This document shows positions 37,082 through 48,276 of a stretch of DNA of 64,000 bases, piece by piece. This DNA comes from Phorcus lineatus (taxonomy: Eukaryota > Mollusca > Gastropoda > Trochida > Trochidae), in the NCBI GenBank assembly GCA_921293015.1, contig OV121097.1:15313924-15377923 (forward strand), written 5' to 3'. The position numbers and the translations under genes are program-made. Position 1 is the stretch's first letter, and each line of letters starts with the position of its first letter. Under the pieces are notes generated by a model. The model saw nothing but the letters and a program-made list of their open reading frames with translations. It was not told where the DNA came from and made no database searches.

Positions 37082-40024
37082 ATGAAGACCCTCATAATTT
37101 TCCTGTCCGTCGTAGGCATTTGTGCTGCCTTTTGGTCGGTAAGTATACGATATTTTTTAGCATGTCTTCTTTTTCTGAATTCTAATTGTATTATTTTCAA
37201 GTTTCACTGAAAATATACTTTGATTCTGGCAAATGTTTCATCTGCTTTAAACTTTGATTCTGGAAAATCTTTCATCTGCATTATAATTTGATTCTGGCAA
37301 ATGATTAATCTGCATTATAATTTGATTCTGGCAAATGTTTCATCTGTATCATAATTTGATTCTGACAAATGTTTAATCTGCATAATAATTTGATCCCGGC
37401 GTATGTGGCATAGCATTTATGGTACTGCGTAATAAGCTGTAAAACTCCGAGCGACTATGGCTTTATGTCTTTAGGAATTCTGTAAATTTCAATTGAAAAT
37501 CCACAAAAGATGGAAAAACAGCTTTTCACCAAAAGTTTTATGATAGTTTTATCTTAAACAGAGCATCATGTTAGCAATGATAATTTCATGGGATGTAATT
37601 AACTCAAAAGCAATTATTAGGTTCTGTATGGTTAAATTAGAACTTTTCCAGAAATGTAAGACAGTTTTTATCCGGAAACCTGTGGGCGACAGCGATTGTT
37701 AATGATTGTTTTTAAGGATTTTAAAATTAAGTTCGGTGCATCATCATGTGAAGATGCTCAATACTTGGATGAAATGTAAAAGTCTATTTGTTGTTCTCCT
37801 AATATGAGGGACTCTGTTTCTTTTGTAATTTCGCTAGAGGTATAGCATTTATTCCCCAATGAAGATGTAATATTACTGTTTATTACTCGCCCGTGTACGA
37901 TACCGCAGTGTAATATTTATACGGCGATATTAAACTAGTGTAATACCGCTCCCTGTATGACGTCATAATATTGTGTGGTTGTGACGTCACAATCTTGGCA
38001 CCGACGTCTCAATGGCGGCTTAGTCGCGGAAATGCTTCGTTCAGTACACTTTCGGTAATAATGCTTGATAACTGAGGTCAAGTAATAAACAGAATACTAA
38101 ACTTCCTTCCATTTTATACTATTTTTATTAAACTCGTTAATGATTTGGTATCAAACTCGCTTTCGCTGGTTTTATACTTAATCATTAACTCGTTTAATAA
38201 AAATAGTATTAAATGGAAGGTCGTTTAGTATCCTCTATTTCCTCCATAATTGAAAAAATAATGACCAGTAAACTCAAATAAGTCATTCTCAATTCGAAAA
38301 ACAAAATATGCCTCATTAAAGGCTCAGTTGATTGGACAAATAGTTAAACTATTCCATTGTAACTTGAAGTTCTTTCTCAAAGTAAACCATGTACTAGTTA
38401 AAATGTAGCACGTTGATTCATTTTATTGTTTACCTTTTCATATGATAAGTCAAAGCCTAAAAGCACTACAAGCAAACCCAGTTACCCGCCTAAAAGCACA
38501 ACGAGTTACCCCTCAGGAGGCAGTAACAGTTACCCGCCTAAAAGCACAACGAGTTACCCGTTGAAGGGGAGAACAAGTTACCCGCCTAAAGGGACAACCA
38601 GTTACCCGCATGACAGAATGCCTAGATGTAAGTTGCATCGTAACCATGAAATATTATGAACTATCGGATAATGAGTGTTTTTTTCATTTTTCACCGATGT
38701 ATTTGTCTATAATTTAGTCATATGACCGTCAGCAATGTACAGTTCTAAATTGGTGATGAGGTCAATACTTGTTTCATAGACACAAGAAAAACAATATTGA
38801 CCGAGGACGTACAACATTGCTTTCCTTGGATCTATTTGGAAAAGTATCGTCCAATTTAACATTATTTGTAACAGTATTTGGCCTTGTGATATGTTTGTCC
38901 TAATTATATAGTATGGATGAGACGTAAATTCCAAACAGTAAAGAATAGATACAAATATCATATGCTTCTGTAAGGTTTAACTGGAAACAAGAAATGTGAT
39001 GAGCCTTGATGAATGTATAATATAATTATAATGAGAGAAGAAATGATAACCTTAGAACGATTGTCTCAAATTCATTAATATCTAGAAAATACATTTCTAT
39101 TACATAAATGCCTTTACAAAATTTAATTTTTGAAAGCAATTATTTTGAATAGCCACATGCAGCGGTTGTGGTTGTCTCACAGAGAACTGTCCGATGGGTG
39201 ACTATTCAAACACTAATGGAATGGAAGGGACTTGCAAGTATGACCATTAATCGCCTTCGATATTTATAGTTAACATTGTATGGCTTTTTTCATTAAATAA
39301 ATTAACATCATCACACGTTTATTACTCAAAAATGATCCACCTCGGTGGTACATGAGTAAAGAAATATAACATTTTAACATGTACAACAATATAAGTGCAT
39401 GATTCATATCAACAATCAAAGTGATAACAAATAGTCCTATTGAAATTGGAAAGTTTTTGAGAGTTAAAATTTACTTATGAAAAGTTTACGATACTTATAC
39501 ATACTAGGCCAGGTTAAATGATTTTCTTGAAACAATGACCTTATGACAATGATGTTACACGAAAATTAGACGTAGATGTAAAAGTCTGAAGGAGACATCC
39601 CTTTGTACAATTTCTTGTGTGCGACAGTTACATACGATACATTTCAAGTTGTAATTGTTGAGAAATGCATGTTGGATGCGATGAAATGTACAGCTGCATT
39701 CCGAAAAATTGCTCACCTACTGGTGTGTCCTAGCCAAAACCAATTGAAAACCGGGCTCGTCGTAAATTTGTTCCATCAAGTAAACACGAAAGGAAAAAAA
39801 AGGAACTGTGTATAAAAATTATTTGGGAGGTGGATGTTTCTTCATTCCATTTCTGGAAACTAAAGACTTATTTTGTATCTTTTAAATCTCTAATATTTGA
39901 AAGAGTTTAACATTGATATTGTATTTTCTTTCATTGTCGGCAAATTATCTTGGTGACATTTGTTACATTAAAACTACTACTGCTACTATTACTACTACTA
40001 TTACTACTACCAATACAACTTATT

Positions 40025-40070
<46 letters not shown>

Positions 40071-43000
40071 TACCACTACTTTTACTATTACTACTAATAC
40101 TAGTAATCATTATCATTTCAGCGTCTCCATGACATTTTTCTACTGTAGAAGCAAATACCTCCGACAAGGCATATGTCTTGAAAGCATAGGATCATACGAG
40201 TCCCTGAGGAACACGCTGTTGTCTTCTTGTGCATCTTTCGGTGATTTTTAAAAATTTCATTTAAACTATTTTGTGGGTAGAAAAATTGATAACTGTGTAA
40301 TCTAAATTCAAACACCTCAAAGGACAACATACATAAGTATTCACTATTCACGCTTCCATTTCTCTTCTGTACGAGAATCGGTGTAATATGATGTTCTCAC
40401 AAGGGAAGTGGCATATGGATAATATTTAAAAAGGGAATGGTGGGGGTTGGGGGTGGTGGGTCATCTATTGTAAATGGTAGCCATCTTATGGGGTCAACCA
40501 TTTTACTGTCAGTTATCATGCACATGTAGGGGGGGGGGGGGGGGGGGGGGTTACACCATATTCTAATGTATAATCTCTTCATTTGTAACGTCAATTATGT
40601 AATTTTGCATTATAGAATGATTATAAGAATTACTGCTCTCATCAGTGGTGTGAACAAGTGCTTGTCACTCATTTGAAACATCAAGAGAGAACCTATAAAA
40701 TGCAATATCAATTTTTTCAACCGTTCATATACGATGGTGTTCACATAAGTAACATTGGTAAAGTCTAGGTTTAGTCACATGAAATATCTATTTAGCAAAA
40801 ATCAAATTCAAAACAATCGATACAAATGCAGGTTTCACCGAGGACAACCCTGAAACGGCCCTTTCGACAATGGGTTCTGAAGACTTCTTTTACACAACAA
40901 CCGGGTACCAATTTCATGGTTCAACCAGCTACCCGTCTTATGGCACAACTGGGTACCCTTACTATTCCCACGGTTCAACCTCATACCCCAGTTACTATAC
41001 CACAACGGGTTATCCGTACTATGGTTCAACAAGCTACCCGTCTTATGGCACAACAGGGTACCCTTACTATTCCCACGGTTCAACCTCATACCCCAGTTAC
41101 TATACCACAACGGGTTATCCGTACTATGGTTCAACCAGCTACCCGTCTTATGGCACAACAGGGTACCCTTACTATTCCCATGGTTCAACCTCATACCCCA
41201 ATTATTATACCACAACGGGTTACCCATACTATGGTTCAACAAGCTACCCGTCTTATGGCACAACTGGGTATCCCCACTATTCCTATGGTTCAACCTCGTA
41301 CCCTAATATCTATACCACAACAGGTTACCCTTATCATGCAACTGGGCATCCATATTACCCAAAGTACCAAACAACCAGCTACCCATATTACGGTTCAACA
41401 GGCTACCCCTATTACTATACCACAGCCGGATATCCGTTTAATCCAACCTCCCAAACAACCAGCTACCCATATTACGGTTCAACAGGCTATCCATATTACC
41501 ACACTACAGCCGGATACCCGTATTATCAAACAACCAGCTACCTATCTTATGGTTCAACCGCCTATCCCCATTACTACACGACAGCCGGATACCCAGGTTT
41601 TGGTATGTATTCTTAAATAACAATATCGCTTACTTGATAGATACATTTACAAACCCCGGATGTCATGTTTGAGTCATTCTGGCGATTATTCTTTCGTTGA
41701 GTTAAGCTCCTGTTAGGATCATATACAACATTCCTGGGAAATTCTATAAAATGTCTATTTTGTAATCTCGTGAATTAGAAAATCATATATTTACCCTAGT
41801 GGCTCCGCCACTCGTGAAAATTTAAATTTCTACTTCACTTCATGAGATATCCATGGTATTCGACGAGATATGTCAAATATCCTCTATTTATTTTCATGTC
41901 TGTTCAAATACAATTAGGTCGTGAAATCGCTTTTCATATTTTTGGGGGCAAGAACGTTTGGTATTTATGTTTAAAAATTTCAGAAATTTAGAAATTTGAT
42001 TTACGGGAGTTGTTATCAACATATATAACATTCTATGACGTCAATATTTCGACACATCATTTGACCAAGACGCCATAATACATGCTTATTTTGACTCTCC
42101 TATCTCGTATACTTAAGGGTATCCAAAACAACGATTTCTTTTTTAAAAACTAGTATTTCAGAACGTATATACAGATATCGTTTTCAAATTCAAAATGTGG
42201 CATGTTTGGCTGTTTCTCTCTTTAAGTCGTATTAATCACTCGTGGATTGCGATATACCATATTTTGCATGGTGACATGTCTAATGTTCATTAGTTTATAT
42301 CAATCAATCTTTATTTCCGTACTTAAAAGGCCACAGGCCTGTAGTACATTCATGGGTAGATCACATCATCAAATTATTACAAGTTTTTACAATATCTCTT
42401 CTATATAGCATTGCATAATAAATATAGATTGCAAGATTCTGTAGTAATACAGTATTCGTATTTGTTAGCAATAATTATAGTTTTGTTCTATCTGGGTGAT
42501 TACAAAAGTATGGTTTAAGATATTTTGTCCGTAGACTTCTATAGACAGGGCAAATTAAAAGGAAATGTAGCTCATCTTCCACGGCATTCATATCACAGAT
42601 TTTACATATTCTGTTGTTTCTTTCAATACCCACATATCTACCTGTTTCAACAAACAATTCTTTTGATGAACAACGAAAACGGGATAGAGCATTACGGAAC
42701 TTTTTTACATCAACTTTTGAAAGATAAGCTTCAAGGCATATTTCAGATTTCCATTGCCTATAATATAAACATTTGGTTGATAATGACATGGATTCTGTCC
42801 AGGATTGTAAGTACATATCTTTCATTCTTTGTGTTATTGAAACGATAAATTCTGATTGTAAATGTACACTTTGATTATACCAAATATGACCAAATCCTAC
42901 TTTAGTTTATAACACAGCTCCAATACTTTTCAATAAATATTATAATTGAATTGTCTTTTTTATAATAGGAAGAATATTTTTATATCAAACTAACGGCATT

Positions 43001-46000
43001 TTGGGGATTTTTTACTGCATCATAGCACCAAAAACTGTCATAAGTGCTATAGAATAAAGTGTTAGCTTATTGTGACAAAAACATTTATCAAAATTTTTCA
43101 CGTATATACGATTTCCTTCCCCTGTATAGAAGGAAATTGAGATAAAGTTTTTTACATTCGTTGATAAATAAATAAAGTGTATAAACATCTATAACATTAC
43201 AATAAAAACAGAATCTTTACCCAAACAAATTAGAATCTTCATCGGAGCTTTATCAAAATATGAACAATGTGTTTACACATCTATTGTTTTACAATATAAA
43301 AGAATCAATATCGAAACAAAATTAAAATCTTTATCACACCTTTATCAAGATATGAACAAAGGGTATTAAAATCTAATGCTTTACAATAAAATTAGAATCT
43401 TTATCGAAACGTCACTTATTCTTTAGTATCGCCCCAAACTCAAGTATAGAGAAGAAAAAAGAATAATTCTCGCATTTCCCGGTTGATCATTCAGGCATCA
43501 AGAATCTGTCCCAGCTTTTTTTAAAAAATGTTGAAGACGTTTAGTTGTTACGTTTTGCAAATATCACTTAAAATCATATACACATGTGAATTGACTAAAC
43601 AATTGAAACTATCGATAGTTGGCCGTGAAATCGTTACTATCGATATTATTCAAAGTTACTATTGAAACTATCGATAGTTGGCAGTGAAATCGATAATATC
43701 AATATTATTCAAAACTACTATTGAAACTATCGATAGTTGGCAGTGAAATCGATAATATCAATATTATTCAAAACTACTATTGAAACTATCGATAGTTGGC
43801 AGTGAAATCGATAATATCAATATTATTCAAAACTACTATTGAAACTATCGATAGTTGGCAGTGAAATCGATAATATCAATATTATTCAAAACTACTATTG
43901 AAACTATCGATAGTTGGCAGTGAAATCGATAATATCAATATTATTCAAAACTACTATTGAAACTATCGATAGTTGGCAGTGAAATCGATAATATCAATAT
44001 TATTCAAAACTACTATTGAAACTATCGATAGTTGGCAGTGAAATCGATAATATCAATATTATTCAAAACTACTATTGAAACTATCGATAGTTGGCAGTGA
44101 AATCGATAATATCAATATTATTCAAAACTACTATTGAAACTATCGATAGTTGGCAGTGAAATCGATAATATCAATATTATTCAAAACTACTATTGACACT
44201 ATCGGCCTACATGTAACAACTGTCGCGTTAAGGCGATAATTCGATCTATCGTTTCAAGCCTATTCCTTATCATTTTACGTCCTTGCTTTTATTCGTTCAA
44301 GATGACTCCTCTTGTAAAGTGGAGGATCTGTCCTATTGTGCTCAGCAACTGAATGTGGATAAGTACGGAGCGTGCAGGTAAATATGTTCATAAAGTTTGT
44401 TTAACATAATTCATTAAAAATATATTGAAAACTTATTCCAGGTTTGTGATCAAACACCTCAGTAAGATTAAAGATAGACAGTTTCTTTGTTTTAATCTCA
44501 ACCCGTTATTCATACATTATCATTTAAAGGATTTCAATACGCGTAAAACACCCTCATATGTCTCTATTTTAACATCACAAAACCAAAGCCTACACTTAAG
44601 ATTATTTTTTTTAGAAAATTTGAATGTATAACAGACAAAAATATTAAGGACGGAGAGTAAAATATGTCGACATATTTTAAGGCATCGTTGGAAAGAAGAA
44701 AACCAAAACATAATGTTTCAGAACAGTGTCGTTGATTCTTGGAGAATTATGCTTTTAAACACGTATGGTATATAAACCAATTCTTGTATTCTTATGGTTA
44801 TCATTTCAAACTATATTATTCCGACAGTGCTTACAACACCTACTTGACTTGTCTTGAAGCCACGATTCCATCTTGTCCCTCCGTCGAACCAGCGTTAGTA
44901 GAGGCTCGGAAACAATTGTTGCCCTACTGTGAATCTAACGGTAATTTCTCCCATTACATCAGTGTTCTAAATGTTTTCTTTAACGTTCTATAATCATCTG
45001 TTTCGTGGTACCCATACACCGAGATAATGGACTAAAGCCGGAGCAAAGTCTATCGCTAAGTGTCAATCACCGTGTACATTTCAACGTGCTGCACGAGGAA
45101 CACGACTCATTGTGTTTTTCAGCGGGGACTCTATGACGTATATTTTACTGCCCTGCGCGCACAGGACCGTGATATATGTTTGCAGGCGAAAATTGTATAC
45201 TCCTGACCGATCGCGAATTTGCAATTTGTTAATCCATGGTGATGAAATCCCTCTGTTAAAAGTTTATTATTTTCTGTTTGAATGTTCCGGCGAATAGGGT
45301 TGATAGGTTTTGATTGGTTTTCATAATACAGAGTATCCACAAGCACGGGGGACATTGATATAGTTCATATACCATATGAAACAAGGCTTTCACGTAAGCT
45401 CCGATATATATGATGTTATGAAAATACTCATAAAGTGACATCGGTAAGTATTACTCGTAACGTATTCATAAATGATCTACCTCCAATTCAACAGGGGAAT
45501 TTCGTCTGTCACCTTCTTAATTAGAGCTACGTTACTTCAATTAGTGAAAAGCGAATTTTGTAGCGTCATCGCAAGACGGATGTGCCCAGATCGAGTCATA
45601 CTTCAGCTTCGTTCAATATGCGACCTGCCTTGTCATTGGTCCGTTTCGAAAACACAACAAATGCACGTGCTAAGAGGAACATGTGCATCTCGAAATTTAA
45701 TATTTTAACTATGTGCTACACGAATTGCCCATGCTCGTTTTGATCCTTGACCAAGCGGCAGGAATTGTGCTTATCGTGCGACATGAATTACCCGTGCGTA
45801 CTGAAAACCTCACGATCAAACTTGACCGTGCGGAAGTGTTGCCTTACACATAGTGCATACATATAGTACATGTTTGGTCTGGTCCATTATCAAATGATAG
45901 GGGAGGAGGTCTATGACCATTGTTGTAACAAACGCTATTGGTGTTATGGGAGGATACAGAATTGCCTATGCTTTTTGTAAACTTTATGATCATACTTGAT

Positions 46001-46457
46001 GGTGTTTATAATACTCAATAAATTTAAACAACACTGTATCCAACTCTGAAGAAACATTTATACAGACAAAAGCAAATGTTTTTTTTATTGTTTTTAATTT
46101 GTAATTTTTACAGATCCCACAAAGCCCCAACAAGATGACCTGCCAGGTACATAATTATACATATTGATATTAAATATTTGAAAATATATAACATCTACTT
46201 AACTTGAAAAATAATATAACTACGATTTGCAAAAAAATTAGACGTAAAAAAGCAATTTTTAAATTTTAATCTCGATCGTTTCGGAAATGAAATAAAATAT
46301 TCACATTTAACATACTGACGAATTTTCAGCTTCAATTGACAAGAACTCGCTGTTGGCTTTCATCGAAGGAGCGCTCCAGGAGACCAGGGAAACAGCCAAT
46401 GACGCGGAAGAGTCCCTTCAGGCTATTGAAGATGTTGTCGACTTTATCAAAGGCTGA
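37082..46457 (+). CDS. Modular secreted Tyr/Pro-repeat and cysteine-rich protein, unit 6 (9 exons)
   Basis: I joined nine exons: 37082-37138, 38450-38627, 39153-39237, 40122-40240, 40832-41602, 44302-44377, 44828-44940, 46114-46146 and 46330-46457. All junctions are GT-AG, intron phases match throughout (0,1,2,1,1,2,1,1), and the total is 1560 bases, or 519 residues plus TGA. Order: signal peptide (1-19); SYPPKSTTSYP-type repeats (20-78); cysteine-rich module 1 (79-147); tyrosine-rich repeats (about 148-403); module 2 (404-467); acidic linker (467-478); amphipathic C-terminal helix (479-519). It is secreted. The KPSYPPK words recall the decapeptides of mussel foot protein 1, and tyrosine-rich repeats suit DOPA chemistry or silk-like packing, so an adhesive, byssal, shell-matrix or capsule protein is a reasonable inference. 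I recognise no exact family. Exons were found by eye without transcripts, so a missed exon in the long introns 5 or 7 is possible. Confidence 0.75.
37880..38239. mobile_element. Fold-back element, copy 2 (intron 1 of unit 6)
   Basis: Near-identical to 28811-29171. The uninterrupted site is visible in unit 5 intron 1 (ACTATTTCCTCCAT near 30222), so this is an insertion. Confidence 0.7.
38450..38627 (+). CDS. Unit 6 exon 2: SYPPK-type repeats
   Basis: Starts SKPKSTTSKPSYPPK, the counterpart of the header in units 1 to 4. Four near-repeats of about 10 to 14 residues centre on SYPPK and TTSYP. Donor GTAAGT at 38628 leaves phase 1. In units 1 to 4 the octapeptide array stands where this exon ends. 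Confidence 0.75.
39153..39237 (+). CDS. Unit 6 exon 3: first half of cysteine module 1
   Basis: Codes STCSGCGCLTENC then a Gly/Asn-rich loop to GTC. Acceptor is GAATAG and donor GTATGA, phases 1 to 2. It has five cysteines (81, 84, 86, 91, 106). Confidence 0.65.
39972..40104. repeat. ACT/CTA trinucleotide microsatellite (intron 3)
   Basis: An almost pure run of CTA/ACT triplets ending just before the pyrimidine tract of exon 4. It is open in several frames, which gives poly-Thr, poly-Leu and poly-Ser reading artefacts. Confidence 0.9.
40122..40240 (+). CDS. Unit 6 exon 4: second half of cysteine module 1
   Basis: Acceptor TCATTTCAG. It codes an FFYC...ICLES...SLRNTLLSSC helix-like stretch with cysteines 115, 125 and 143, phases 2 to 1, then splices with G to GT in exon 5 to make Gly147. 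Confidence 0.65.
40529..40550. repeat. Poly-G run of 22 (intron 4)
   Basis: Twenty-two G in a row. It is a possible quadruplex or an assembly weak point. Confidence 0.95.
40832..41602 (+). CDS. Unit 6 exon 5: tyrosine-rich repeat exon
   Basis: Acceptor AATGCAG, donor GTATGT. After an acidic lead-in (FTEDNPETALSTMGSEDFF) come four near-identical 105-base (35-residue) repeats at 40918-41337, built from GSTSYPSYGTTGYPYY and GSTSYPSYYTTTGYPYY halves. Less regular QTTSYPYYGSTGYPYY and TTAGYP segments follow. One 35-residue repeat has 11 Tyr and 4 Pro and no Cys. The other two forward frames are also largely open, but only this frame joins the neighbours in phase. Confidence 0.8.
41795..41885. repeat. 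Short dispersed repeat (intron 5), pair of 55520-55612
   Basis: About 90 bases (CCACTCGTGAAAAT... GAGATATCCATGG... TCAAATATCCTCTA) are shared at roughly 90 percent with 55520-55612. It is part of some dispersed element; the ends are not clear. Confidence 0.5.
42300..42915 (-). mobile_element. LINE 3' end in intron 5
   Basis: The minus-strand frame 42825-42475 codes the C-terminal end of a LINE ORF2: RFRCSSKELFVETGRY, then CKICDMNAVEDELHFLLICP, which is like CDKCDLDALGDEFHFLLVCP in the LINE at 2972-6013. The 3' UTR ends GGAAATAAAGATTGATTGATA at about 42300. It is 5'-truncated near 42915. Confidence 0.75.
43605..44205. repeat. 59-bp satellite, 10 copies (intron 5)
   Basis: Ten head-to-tail copies starting GAAACTATCGATAGTTGGCA. 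The first is diverged; the rest are nearly identical. Each contains the 12-base palindrome ACTATCGATAGT and an ATCGATAATATC / GATATTATTC-like region. It ends about 100 bases before exon 6. Confidence 0.95.
44302..44377 (+). CDS. Unit 6 exon 6: first half of cysteine module 2
   Basis: Codes DDSSCKVEDLSYCAQQL...YGAC, cysteines 408, 416 and 428. Acceptor TTCAAG, donor GTAAAT, phases 1 to 2, the same as exon 3. Confidence 0.65.
44828..44940 (+). CDS. Unit 6 exon 7: second half of cysteine module 2
   Basis: Codes YLTCLEATIPSC...ARKQLLPYC with cysteines 437, 445 and 463, then ESN. Acceptor CCGACAG, donor GTAATT, phases 2 to 1, the same as exon 4. Confidence 0.65.
46114..46146 (+). CDS. Unit 6 exon 8: short acidic linker
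   Basis: A 33-base microexon after TTTTTACAG, coding DPTKPQQDDLP. Donor is GTACAT. Phases fit both sides (1 and 1). Confidence 0.55.
46330..46457 (+). CDS. Unit 6 exon 9: C-terminal helix and stop
   Basis: Acceptor ATTTTCAG. It codes ASIDKNSLLAFIEGALQETR and on to VVDFIKG and TGA. The heptad-like spacing of Leu, Ala and Ile with acidic faces suggests one amphipathic helix, maybe for self-association. A damaged version is at 32980-33050 in unit 5. Confidence 0.75.
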
Positions 46458-46499
46458 TTGAAACATCATTTGTTGATAGAAAAGTCCAGATGACCATCG

Positions 46500-46505
46500 A
46501 ATAAA
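46500..46505 (+). terminator. Polyadenylation signal AATAAA, unit 6
   Basis: Lies 43 bases after the stop in GATGACCATCGAATAAA, the stretch conserved after all units. Confidence 0.75.
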
Positions 46506-47655
46506 AATATCACGCATTTTGATTTTCTTGCTGCTTCCCCTTTACTGTATCCTCTCAAAACTTTAATCCAATATTTTTGTCCAATTGAGCTTCAAAAGTT
46601 CACTTCTCAGTCAACGTCATTAATTGAAGAATGATTATCCATAATCGGGATCCACACTAACGCCCACAACCACGAATAACAACAGATGCCCGCCGAATCG
46701 AAGACGTTTATAAGCTAAATGTTTTTATACTACGCATGTTTCAAAATTGTTTCAAATTTATTATTGATATTCTGAAAATCTAAATATGAATAGTCTAAAA
46801 ATACACCGACAATGTATGATCCTTCTGAAAACCTCAAATTTTCAAGGCTTCACATACAAAAACTTAAGTCTTGCTGAATTCCTTCGTATTATTTCTAGTG
46901 CCACAGCGCGCAGGGTTTAGTGGAGATGTAACCCAGGGTACTACAGTGGAGCGTCAGCGTATACGTTTTACTCACAAGATGATTAATTATAGAACAAACA
47001 TAATACACGATCAGGTGATTTGCAGGTGTTCTTTTGAGTTTTGCGAATGAATGAGTGTATGTAACCTCATTTACATAAGTAACGATATTGAGTTTATCAC
47101 ATTGATAATTGCAACGATAAAACCCCTAATGATATTAATCGCGAATTTTTGGCACTGCTTTCATCTAAAAGGACAGTCCTATTATTTTGTGAAAAAGAAA
47201 TTCAAGGGGACATTCTCTTTTATACAAGTTTGTTATCAGTTCATGAATGTAACATAGCCCAGTATAATCATGGTACTGAAGATAACATTTTTGTTGATTT
47301 AGATTTTACAGGAAGACAAATGAGAGCGCACACTTGGTAAAATAAAACAATAATGAGAAGTGAAGCCATTCATCGGCGCTACGAGAGTGAAAAGCCTTGC
47401 TACGGCATAACAATGCATTGGCGATTAGTCTTAACATTAATCATTTTTTAATCTCCTGATATTCTATCCATACATATAGTTCACCTTTGATAAGTTGTGA
47501 AATTAGTTAAAGAACAGCGCATGTCATTTCATGTCATTTTCCTACAAAGCAACATGGCGGACCTTAAGCATCTTTAGCTTTAGAAAACTTGTCCGACTTG
47601 TATACGATTTCAGATCTTTCAAAGTAAATACATGAATTTATACGCATCATGCAAC
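46506..47655. other. Downstream flank of unit 6
   Basis: Up to about 47070 it still aligns weakly with spacers of the array (for example GAGTTTTGCGAAT near 47036, as at 26310), marking the right end of the repeated block. Beyond that I see nothing. Confidence 0.4.
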
Positions 47656-47659
47656 AAGT

Positions 47660-48105
47660 AATAATTACCCTGAGGGAGCATGGTGGTATGAATGTAATAT
47701 AATCATTCATGTCCACTTTAAACTGAGCCGTTGCATATAGATGCAGGTTTTGGTACAGATTGACCAAATAAATAATAATTACCCTGAGGGAGCATGGTGG
47801 TATGAATGTAATATAATCATTCATGTCCACTTTAAACTGAGCCGTTGCATATAGATGCAGGTTTTGGTACAGATTGACCAAATAAATAATAATTACCCTG
47901 AGGGAGCATGGTGGTATGAATGTAATATAATCATTCATGTCCACTTTAAACTGAGCCGGTGCATATAGATGCAGGTTTTGGTACAGATTGACCAAATAAA
48001 TAATAATTACCCTGAGGGAGCATGGTGGTATGAATGTAATATAATCATTCATGTCCACTTTAAACTGAGCCGTTGCATAGATTGCAGGTATTGGTACAGA
48101 TTGAG
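47660..48105. repeat. 114-bp tandem repeat, 4 copies
   Basis: Near-identical copies starting AATAATTACCCTGAGGGAGC (ACCC at 47667, 47781, 47895 and 48009). The period is a multiple of three, so an open minus-strand frame runs through it; I do not regard it as coding. Confidence 0.9.
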
Positions 48106-48276
48106 CTTGTGTATTTTGATGTCGATGACTTTGGTACCTGATGACATGAACCTGGAGAGATGAATCAAAGGCTTTGGAGTATAGGTGAGGTCAGGTGAGG
48201 TGACTTATATCGCGGCTGCTTGTATTATTGCAGGAAAAAAGCCCGCAACACCATTGTTGCTATGCATTGCGGTGAA

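Noticed and set aside
39603..39815. Candidate exon MYNFLCATVTYDTF... between exons 3 and 4 of unit 6
   Set aside because: Exons 3 and 4 join directly in phase and mirror exons 6 and 7. This frame has no fitting acceptor and donor pair.
40826..41620. Alternative + frame over the Tyr-rich exon (TIPTVQPHTPVTIPQ-type, 264 codons)
   Set aside because: It does not match the phases of exons 4 and 6, whereas the Tyr-rich frame does at both ends.
43605..44205. CRISPR-like appearance of a regular repeat array
   Set aside because: The whole 59-base unit is repeated with no variable spacers, and the DNA is animal. It is a satellite.
47564..48058. 164-codon minus-strand frame of 38-residue repeats
   Set aside because: It is produced by four near-identical 114-base repeats without regulatory signals or recognisable domain.
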